DNA of 34,412 bases from an uncultured Erythrobacter sp. (GTDB lineage: Bacteria > Pseudomonadota > Alphaproteobacteria > Sphingomonadales > Sphingomonadaceae), in NCBI GenBank assembly GCA_938015255.1, contig CALLQC010000177.1, positions 1 to 34,412 of the forward strand, given 5' to 3'. A program made the translations under genes and the position numbers. Under the pieces are notes generated by a model. The model saw only the letters and a program-made list of their open reading frames with translations, ran no database searches and was not told the origin of the DNA. Every line of letters starts with the position of its first letter. Positions within the stretch are counted from its first letter, which is position 1. This document shows positions 26,683 through 32,532 of this stretch, one piece after another.

Positions 26683-27341
26683 TGACGCGCTCCAAACAGC
26701 GCCGTACCAACACGCACATGCGTGGCCCCCAGCTGCACGGCAGTTTCATAATCGCCGCTCATCCCCATGCTAAGTCCACTGAGCGCATTATCCGCCGCTA
26801 GCTTGTAAAGCAGTGCGAAAAACGGAGCAGGCTCGATATCGGCGGGGGGCAGGCACATCAGACCGGCAATCGGTATATCAGCGTCGCGCACCTTGGCGAG
26901 AAATTCGGGCAGCTCTGCTATCGGGCAACCGCCCTTCTGCGCCTCATCGCCGATATTGACCTGCACAAAGCACGGCACCCGCTTACCGGCCTTGTCCATC
27001 GCTTTTGCCAAGGCTTTCAGAAGGCTCGCGCGGTCGAGAGCGTGGATACAATCGAACATTGCGACGGCATCATCGGCTTTATTCGATTGCAACTGGCCGA
27101 TTAGATGCAGTTCGGTATCAGGATATCGTTCCCGAAGTGCGGGCCATTTATCCTGGGCCTCCTGCACACGGTTTTCACCGAAGACACGGTGGCCCGCTTC
27201 TAGCAGCGGCTCGATCCGCTCTGCGGGATGAGTCTTGCTCACAGCGATCAGAGTGATGTCCTCCGGCTTGCGCCGCGAGGGTATGCACATACGCGCGATG
27301 TTGGTTTCGACCTGCGCGAGACGAGTGGCTGCATTTTCCAT
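26679..27341 (-). CDS. yggS: YggS/PLPBP-family pyridoxal-5'-phosphate homeostasis protein
   Basis: This is a single-domain PLP-binding TIM-barrel protein that buffers vitamin B6 and affects amino-acid pools; it has no known catalytic reaction. The PLP Lys lies in LIAVSKTHP (about residue 36), followed by FGENRVQEAQDKW and ELHLIGQLQSNK, both diagnostic. The C-terminal phosphate-binding part SMGMSGDYETAVQLGATHVRVGTALFG is complete. The length of 220 residues is typical. ATG 27341 is divergent from the ThiE-like gene by 22 bases, so the promoters must overlap the opposing coding or leader sequence. The small unknown gene downstream is coupled by a 4-base overlap. Confidence 0.93.
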   Translation of the reverse strand: MENAATRLAQVETNIARMCIPSRRKPEDITLIAVSKTHPAERIEPLLEAGHRVFGENRVQEAQDKWPALRERYPDTELHLIGQLQSNKADDAVAMFDCIHALDRASLLKALAKAMDKAGKRVPCFVQVNIGDEAQKGGCPIAELPEFLAKVRDADIPIAGLMCLPPADIEPAPFFALLYKLAADNALSGLSMGMSGDYETAVQLGATHVRVGTALFGARH

Positions 27342-27363
27342 AGCCCGGCGCTATAAGGCCCAA

Positions 27364-27900
27364 GTGCGCCAAGACCAATCCTTACCCGACATCTGGCTGA
27401 TTTCCGACGAGCGGAATGATGCTGCGCTGGACGTGGCCATAAAGCGTATGCCTAGCGGCAGCGGCATTATCTATCGGCATTATCACCTTGCCGGCGTTAA
27501 GCGTTACGCGCGCTTCAGGGCGCTAAGGCGCCTAGCCAGGGCCAAGGGGCACACCGTTATCCTTGCTGATAGTGCGCTGACAGCGACTGAGTGGGGGGCT
27601 GACGGAATTTATGGAGCGCCAAGGTCGCTTTACCCGCGCCGTGCGGGCCTGCTCCATCTTGCAACCGCGCACAATGCGCATGAGATCAGCCTTGCAAACC
27701 GATTTGGTTCAGACGCAGTGCTGGTTTCACCAGTTTTCGCTACTAATTCGCATATTGGCGGTGCAACGCTGGGCCCTGTGCGCTTCCGAATGCTGGCGAA
27801 GCTGTCCGGCGTGCCTGTCATCGCGCTTGGGGGGATGGATCGGGACCGCGCCAGAACCATGAACTGGCCGCGTTGGGCAGCAATCGACGGACTGACCTGA
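27364..27900 (+). CDS. ThiE-like protein, degenerate thiamine phosphate synthase family
   Basis: This 178-residue protein resembles the ThiE/TenI TIM barrel. The first strand IWLISDERND matches the family's YLVTD start. The phosphate-binding end is well kept (GSDAVLVSPVFATNSHIGGATLGPVRFRML and VPVIALGGM). However, central catalytic blocks differ: the ThiE pattern INDxxDxA is LADSALTA here, and GVHLGQ is GIYGAP. It is also shorter than usual (about 205-215 residues). It may therefore be a TenI-like or altered-function protein rather than a true synthase. GTG 27364 has AAGG five bases upstream; the frame is open further upstream but overlaps the yggS gene. Confidence 0.72.
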   Translation: MRQDQSLPDIWLISDERNDAALDVAIKRMPSGSGIIYRHYHLAGVKRYARFRALRRLARAKGHTVILADSALTATEWGADGIYGAPRSLYPRRAGLLHLATAHNAHEISLANRFGSDAVLVSPVFATNSHIGGATLGPVRFRMLAKLSGVPVIALGGMDRDRARTMNWPRWAAIDGLT

Positions 27901-27999
27901 GATCGTCGCGCGCCGCCCTGCCCGTGAAATCATCGCGCACGCTTTGTCTCAGCACGCTTGACCCGGACTCTCCGAGGATTCATGGTGTGTTCTCATTCG

Positions 28000-28009
28000 C
28001 CCGTACGGG
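28000..28009. promoter_or_regulatory. Perfect palindrome overlapping the ftsK ribosome site
   Basis: CCCGTACGGG is a perfect 10-bp palindrome whose right arm forms part of the GGGAG ribosome site seven bases before ftsK ATG 28018. It is similar in placement and sequence to the near-palindrome before the TonB receptor gene. Confidence 0.3.
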
Positions 28010-28017
28010 AGCAAATC

Positions 28018-30405
28018 ATGGCGAGCCGCGCTATCAACACTCGGAAATCCAACGCAGACTGGCGCGTAGCCTTCCGCAGGTCGATGCGGCGCGCCGCGCA
28101 AATGACCGGTGCAGCCGTGCTGTTTGCCGCGATGATGTTCCTGGCGCTTTCGCTTGCCAGTTACACACAGACTGATCCCAGCCCCTCAACCGCGGCATCG
28201 GGCGATCAGGTCGGCAACTGGATGGGCATGGCCGGGGCATGGACGGCCGATCGCACTCTGTTTATCTTTGGCCTGCCCGCAATTCTGCTGTTGCCACTGC
28301 TGTACATTTCGGCTCGCAAGCTCTGGCACGATGTAGAAAATGACAATGCGCCGGAAAACACGCGCTGGTGGCTGCCCACGGGTCTGCTGCTCATCGCTAT
28401 GGTTCTTTTAGCCACCGTTCTCACCATCGCGTTTGACACCAATGACGGGACGCTCCCTGCGCAATTGGGCGGCGTCTCAGGACTGCTGGGCGCGCGCGGA
28501 ATCCAGGCCGTTGCTGAGCGGTTTGGCGATGGCGCATCAGGCTGGATCATTGGCGGAGCGGCACTCGCTTGCCTCGCAGGAGGCGTTGCGCTTGTCACGC
28601 GGGTGTTCGCGATTGACTGGCGCGGTTTGCTGAGCCTGCCGGAATTTCTGGGCGGCGCCTCATTGGGAGGGGCAATCGCCGCCCGCCTGCCATTCGTGCG
28701 GTCACGCGAAGCCTCGCTCGATTTCCCCGATGATGATGGCGAAGCGCCTGCACCCAAAGCACGGCGCAAGGCCAAGCCCGAGCCCATCGACATGCCCGAG
28801 CCATCACCACGCCGCGCACCCGAGATCAGCGATCCATCCGCGCCGCCCAAAAAGGCGGCGCCGGCAAAGCAGAACCAGCGCGACATGTTCGCGACCTACA
28901 GCCTGCCCAGCCTCGACCTGCTGGCGGAGCCACCACAGGATAACGCGCCCAAGCTCGATAAGCTCGCGCTTGAGCGCAATGCGCGGCTGCTCGAAAACGT
29001 GCTCGACGATTTCAATGTGAAGGGCGAAATCACAGCAGTTCGCACTGGCCCGGTGGTAACAATGTACGAGCTGGAACCTGCGCCGGGGATCAAGGCCAGC
29101 CGGGTCGTTGGTCTGGCAGAAGACATTGCCCGCAACATGTCCGCAATATCCGCGCGCGTTTCACCCATTCCGGGCAAAACCGTGATGGGCATCGAACTGC
29201 CGAACAAGGACCGGCAGGTGGTGATGCTTAAAGAGTTGGCCGCGTGCGCCGCTTTTGCAGAGGCCAAGGGCAGTCTCCCGATCATCCTGGGCAAGGATAT
29301 CGCGGGCGAGCCGATTATCGCCGACCTTGCCGCCATGCCTCACCTGCTGGTCGCAGGCACAACCGGATCGGGCAAGTCGGTCGGCCTCAACTGCATCCTT
29401 CTGTCATTGCTATACCATTTTACACCAGCCGAATGCCGCCTGATCCTGATCGATCCCAAGGTGCTGGAGTTGAAGAGTTACGACGATATCCCGCATTTGC
29501 TCTCGCCTGTGGTCACGGAACCGCACAAATCGGTGCGGGCGCTGAAATGGGCGGTTGAGGAGATGGAAAAGCGCTACCGCATGATGTCTTCGGTCAATTC
29601 GCGCAATATCCATAGCTTCAACGAGAAAGTCCGCACAGCGATCGCCAAGGGCAAGCCGCTCGGCCGGCGCGTGCAGACCGGCTTTGACCCCGACACGGGC
29701 GAGCAGCTGTTCGAGGAAGAGCAGCTCGATTACGAACCGCTGCCGCAAATCGTCTTGATCGTTGACGAACTGGCTGACCTGATGGTCACGGTCGGCAAAG
29801 AAATCGAAGTTCTGATCCAGCGGCTAAGCCAAAAATCGCGTGCCGCCGGGATCCACTTGATCATGGCGACGCAGCGCCCGTCGGTTGACGTCATCACCGG
29901 CGTCATCAAGGCCAACCTGCCGACCCGTATCAGCTTCAAGGTGACGAGCCGGATCGACAGCCGCACCATTCTGGGCGAACAGGGTGCAGAGCAGCTGCTG
30001 GGCAAGGGCGACATGCTCTACAAGCCGAATACGGGCGCGACAGTGCGCGTGCACGGTCCGTTTGTGTCAGACGAAGAAGTCGAAGCGGTTGCCGATTTCT
30101 GGCGCGCTCAGGGTTCGCCGGAATATGTCGATGCAGTGACGGAAGAACCAGAAGATGGTGGCTTCAATTTCGAGGACGAGTTCACCGCATCGGACAATCC
30201 CGACGAGCGCAAATATCGTCAGGCGTGCCAGATCGTGATTGAAAACCAGAAAGCATCGGGATCGTGGCTGCAGCGTCAGATGGGCGTCGGTTACAACACC
30301 GCCGCCAAGTGGATCGAGCGCATGGAAAGCGAAGGGCTGGTTGGTCCTGCCAACCATGTTGGCAGGCGCGAGATCTTCCGCGATCAGGACGGCAATCCGC
30401 TGTAG
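28018..30405 (+). CDS. ftsK: DNA translocase FtsK
   Basis: This septum-anchored DNA pump clears and aligns chromosome termini for dimer resolution during division. From ATG 28018 (GGGAG seven bases upstream) it has 795 residues, with about four N-terminal membrane helices (to residue 205 or so). A Pro/Ala/Lys-rich linker follows (about 235-290). The FtsK alpha/beta motor has Walker A GTTGSGKSVGLN (about 447-458), Walker B VLIVDELADLM, MATQRPSVDVITGVIKANLPTRISFKV, and RTILGEQGAEQLLGKGDMLY. The C-terminal winged-helix gamma domain is complete (SWLQRQMGVGYNTAAKWIERMESEGLVG), so KOPS recognition is expected. A TTG at 27958 in frame is not needed. The stop codon lies in a tandem repeat, followed by a terminator. 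Confidence 0.96.
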   Translation: MASRAINTRKSNADWRVAFRRSMRRAAQMTGAAVLFAAMMFLALSLASYTQTDPSPSTAASGDQVGNWMGMAGAWTADRTLFIFGLPAILLLPLLYISARKLWHDVENDNAPENTRWWLPTGLLLIAMVLLATVLTIAFDTNDGTLPAQLGGVSGLLGARGIQAVAERFGDGASGWIIGGAALACLAGGVALVTRVFAIDWRGLLSLPEFLGGASLGGAIAARLPFVRSREASLDFPDDDGEAPAPKARRKAKPEPIDMPEPSPRRAPEISDPSAPPKKAAPAKQNQRDMFATYSLPSLDLLAEPPQDNAPKLDKLALERNARLLENVLDDFNVKGEITAVRTGPVVTMYELEPAPGIKASRVVGLAEDIARNMSAISARVSPIPGKTVMGIELPNKDRQVVMLKELAACAAFAEAKGSLPIILGKDIAGEPIIADLAAMPHLLVAGTTGSGKSVGLNCILLSLLYHFTPAECRLILIDPKVLELKSYDDIPHLLSPVVTEPHKSVRALKWAVEEMEKRYRMMSSVNSRNIHSFNEKVRTAIAKGKPLGRRVQTGFDPDTGEQLFEEEQLDYEPLPQIVLIVDELADLMVTVGKEIEVLIQRLSQKSRAAGIHLIMATQRPSVDVITGVIKANLPTRISFKVTSRIDSRTILGEQGAEQLLGKGDMLYKPNTGATVRVHGPFVSDEEVEAVADFWRAQGSPEYVDAVTEEPEDGGFNFEDEFTASDNPDERKYRQACQIVIENQKASGSWLQRQMGVGYNTAAKWIERMESEGLVGPANHVGRREIFRDQDGNPL

Positions 30406-30436
30406 ATGGCCGCTGTAGACGGGCCGCTGTAGACGG
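30397..30436 (+). repeat. Three tandem 13-base repeats at the ftsK stop codon
   Basis: Three copies of CCGCTGTAGAYGG start at 30397, 30410 and 30424; the first has T and the others C at the variable site. The first copy contains the last ftsK codons and its TAG stop. The third runs into the terminator stem. Confidence 0.85.
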
Positions 30437-30449
30437 GCCTCCCGTTTTT
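30433..30449 (+). terminator. Probable rho-independent terminator after ftsK
   Basis: ACGGG / CCCGT form a 5-bp GC-rich stem around a 3-base loop, followed by a run of T to 30449. The stem is short, but the position 27 bases after the ftsK stop fits. The first arm comes from the third tandem repeat. Confidence 0.6.
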
Positions 30450-30469
30450 GCCGGGATCACCCCATCCAA

Positions 30470-31411
30470 TCAGAACCGGTAACCAAGCCGGACGCCAATA
30501 CGTATCGCGTTGTCGTCAAAGCGCTCGTCATTCGATGTCCGGATCCGGTATTCTGCCGAGGCTAGCCCGTACAAACCGCGCGTTGCCCTGCCCGCCGATA
30601 TTTCAATGGCCGGGGCGACATAGCTATCACGGCGCAAATCCCCTTCGGGATCACCGCGGGCAATGCGGGCGTCATAGTCCCACTGGCGATACTCCAGTGA
30701 TGGGCGCAGTCTTATACGCTTATGAACGGGATGGCTGTACTTCACCCGAGCCACCTGACGGTCATAGCTGCGGCGCGGCGCGTTATCGCTCTCGATATCC
30801 TCATGACTCAGATCAAACCGCAGCCAGTGATAGGGGCCAAACCGCCGATTGTACTGACCGGACAGACGATATCCATCGCCATTGCCAGGCAATCTGGTGT
30901 CGTATTCTCGCTCACGGTAATCGGCGTCCAGACGGACGCGGTCATTTCCCCGTTCCCACTGGACACGCCCACCAACACTTGTCTGATCAGCGCTAAACGC
31001 CTCCAGAACAGCGATGTTTTCATACCGGCGGACATGGGCGCGGATATGAAGCTCATCGGATATTTGCTGAGTGACGGTCAAGCGTCCAATCGCACTGTCG
31101 AGCGATCCGCGATCTTCATCGCGAAACTCGAAGATTCGCGCCTCGCCTTCAATCCGGATTTCGGTATTTTGCGCCGGGCGATACTCTGCACCCAGGCGAA
31201 CGCGCGCACCGATGCCGGAGCTATCGATATCTTCGCCCTCATCAAAATTTAGGTCGGACTCCACCCCGCGCAGCTCAATCAGCGCGTCGAATTCGATCGG
31301 CTGTGCAGCACCTTCTTGGCCCAGAGCGGGGGCAGCAAGCGCCAGTGCTCCCACCACGCCGGCCATGGTTTTGCAATACGCTGCGAGACGGGTGCTAATG
31401 TACCTGATCAA
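30470..31411 (-). CDS. Outer-membrane beta-barrel-like protein
   Basis: This exported protein of 313 residues is probably an outer-membrane barrel. The N-terminus is a signal peptide cleaved after ALG (about residue 31, QEGAAQ follows). The mature part is a series of alternating polar/hydrophobic strands (IEFDALIELRGVESDLNF, ARVRLGAEYRPAQNTEIRIEGEARIFEF, RVRLDADYREREYDTRL, RIGVRLGYRF) and ends in Phe, as outer-membrane proteins do for BAM recognition. It is rich in Arg, Asp and Glu. I do not recognise a named family. The start is TTG 31411, with GAGGA seven bases upstream, overlapping the REC-Hpt stop by four bases (TTGA), so it is translationally coupled to a phosphorelay gene. ATG 31366 is an alternative without a ribosome site. 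Confidence 0.72.
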   Translation of the reverse strand: MIRYISTRLAAYCKTMAGVVGALALAAPALGQEGAAQPIEFDALIELRGVESDLNFDEGEDIDSSGIGARVRLGAEYRPAQNTEIRIEGEARIFEFRDEDRGSLDSAIGRLTVTQQISDELHIRAHVRRYENIAVLEAFSADQTSVGGRVQWERGNDRVRLDADYREREYDTRLPGNGDGYRLSGQYNRRFGPYHWLRFDLSHEDIESDNAPRRSYDRQVARVKYSHPVHKRIRLRPSLEYRQWDYDARIARGDPEGDLRRDSYVAPAIEISAGRATRGLYGLASAEYRIRTSNDERFDDNAIRIGVRLGYRF

Positions 31412-32163
31412 GACGAAATCCTCGTGCTGAGATCAATCCGGGCCGCTTCAAGAAGGGCGCGCCGCGATCCATCATTCTCGACCGCGTCAAGCAATTCGTG
31501 CTCGTGAATACGTGCGACTCTGCTCAATTCTGGCTTACCAAAAGTGGTGGCCGTACCAGCGATTTGATGGAGGAGATGACGGATCTCCTTCACCGTTGCG
31601 CCGCTGATATCTTTCTGGGTCAAGGCTTCCTCGATTATGTTGAGGGTCCTGACGTTGCGGTCATGAAATTGTTCTTCGAGATCCCGCAAGGCGATCAGCC
31701 GTTTGGTCGATGCGCGCGGACGGGTCCGGTAGCCCCAGGCCTCCAGTGCAGCCTTGAACTCCTTCATCCCAACAGGCTTGGCGAGAAATGCCTGGATGCC
31801 TGCGGCACGGTAGCTTCGTATTTCATCAAAACTGGTGGCAGCGGTGACGGCCACAATAGGTAAAACGTCCGCTCCAAAACCCAGTTCGCGCAGACGAATG
31901 GTTGTCTCTACCCCATCAAGGATAGGCATCATCACATCAACCATGAGCAATGTGTAAGGGTTGCCTTCTGCATGAGCCGCCTCAACCATATGAATCGCAT
32001 CCAGACCGTTCTCGGCAGTTTCCAGATCGACGCCAAAATGCGACGCCATGGCTTTCATAGCCTCGGCGCTGATCTGGGTATCTTCCGCGAGCAGAATACG
32101 CAGCTTCTGCGCGCCATTTGCATCGGCAGCGGGTGCCCAATCCTGTTTCGATAATTCAACCAC
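31408..32163 (-). CDS. Response-regulator receiver fused to Hpt domain
   Basis: This 251-residue cytoplasmic phosphorelay protein has no DNA-binding output. The receiver domain (about 21-145) has the acidic pocket Glu27-Asp28, phospho-acceptor Asp76 in LLMVDVMMPILDG, switch Thr107 (VAVTAAT) and Lys129 (AKPVG). A histidine phosphotransfer domain follows (about 165-245), with acceptor His199 in RHLLHQIAGTATTFG, which keeps the HxxxG spacing. It could take phosphate from a kinase and pass it to another receiver, as in multistep relays. GTG 32163 is the start, without a clear ribosome site. A CHASE2/PAS sensor is divergently encoded 369 bases away, and the downstream outer-membrane gene overlaps by four bases. 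Confidence 0.85.
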   Translation of the reverse strand: MVELSKQDWAPAADANGAQKLRILLAEDTQISAEAMKAMASHFGVDLETAENGLDAIHMVEAAHAEGNPYTLLMVDVMMPILDGVETTIRLRELGFGADVLPIVAVTAATSFDEIRSYRAAGIQAFLAKPVGMKEFKAALEAWGYRTRPRASTKRLIALRDLEEQFHDRNVRTLNIIEEALTQKDISGATVKEIRHLLHQIAGTATTFGKPELSRVARIHEHELLDAVENDGSRRALLEAARIDLSTRISS

Positions 32164-32186
32164 GTGGCACTTTTGGAAGAATATGA

Positions 32187-32201
32187 TTAATTTGGTGCTA
32201 A
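32187..32201. promoter_or_regulatory. Candidate CtrA box 1
   Basis: TTAA-N7-CTAA differs by one base from the CtrA consensus TTAA-N7-TTAA. It lies 24 bases upstream of the REC-Hpt start, so it would act at or near that promoter. This rests on the consensus match only. Confidence 0.4.
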
Positions 32202-32285
32202 CGGATTTCCCTTAGTGGTCGTCGTAAAGCTGTCCTGAAGCAGCGCGGTCTTCCCCTCGTTCGCGCCGTCTGGAATACCGTATGA

Positions 32286-32300
32286 TTAACGGAAAATTAG
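32286..32300. promoter_or_regulatory. Candidate CtrA box 2
   Basis: TTAA-N7-TTAG differs by one base from the CtrA consensus TTAA-N7-TTAA. It is 99 bases from box 1 and shares the preceding TATGA, so the two sites look like copies of one element. It is 233 bases upstream of the CHASE2 gene start. Confidence 0.4.
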
Positions 32301-32350
32301 GGATAATTACTTAATCGCTTACCTGGAAAAGCTGCCGTCTTGGCCGCTTG

Positions 32351-32366
32351 GTCGGACCAGTCCGAC
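32351..32366. promoter_or_regulatory. Perfect 7-bp inverted repeat, candidate operator
   Basis: GTCGGAC-CA-GTCCGAC is a perfect palindrome with a 2-base centre in the divergent intergenic region, about 167 bases upstream of the CHASE2 gene start. There is no T-run, so it is not a terminator. The binding protein is unknown. Confidence 0.4.
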
Positions 32367-32532
32367 ATGCCTCGGTTCGATTGACGATGCCGGTTTGTAT
32401 CGATCATTCGGATGGCAAATTCAGGGGAGCCAGGGTCAAACGAAGGCTGATCGGGTCAAAAAGGAACGCACTGCGACCACAAGGATCGCCTGTGCCGCCT
32501 GCAAACCCGTCCTTCAATAACCCTACTAGATC

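Larger units (their letters stand above)
32164..32532. other. 369-base divergent intergenic region with candidate regulatory sites
   Basis: This gap has no convincing gene; its longest frame (62 codons, plus strand from 32348) looks random. The half next to the REC-Hpt gene is AT-rich compared with the window. It carries the nonamer TATGATTAA twice, about 99 bases apart, each beginning a TTAA-based CtrA-like site (32187 and 32286). A perfect 7-bp inverted repeat lies at 32351-32366. No strong -35/-10 pair and no terminator was seen. Confidence 0.6.

Noticed and set aside
32381..32408. TTGACG followed by an AT-rich stretch considered as a sigma-70 promoter for the CHASE2 gene
   Set aside because: No hexamer close to TATAAT lies at a 16-18 base spacing, so I did not call it.
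32462..32487. GGAAC at 32463 considered as the start of a general-stress (EcfG-type) promoter
   Set aside because: The matching CGTT-like -10 element is absent at the expected spacing.
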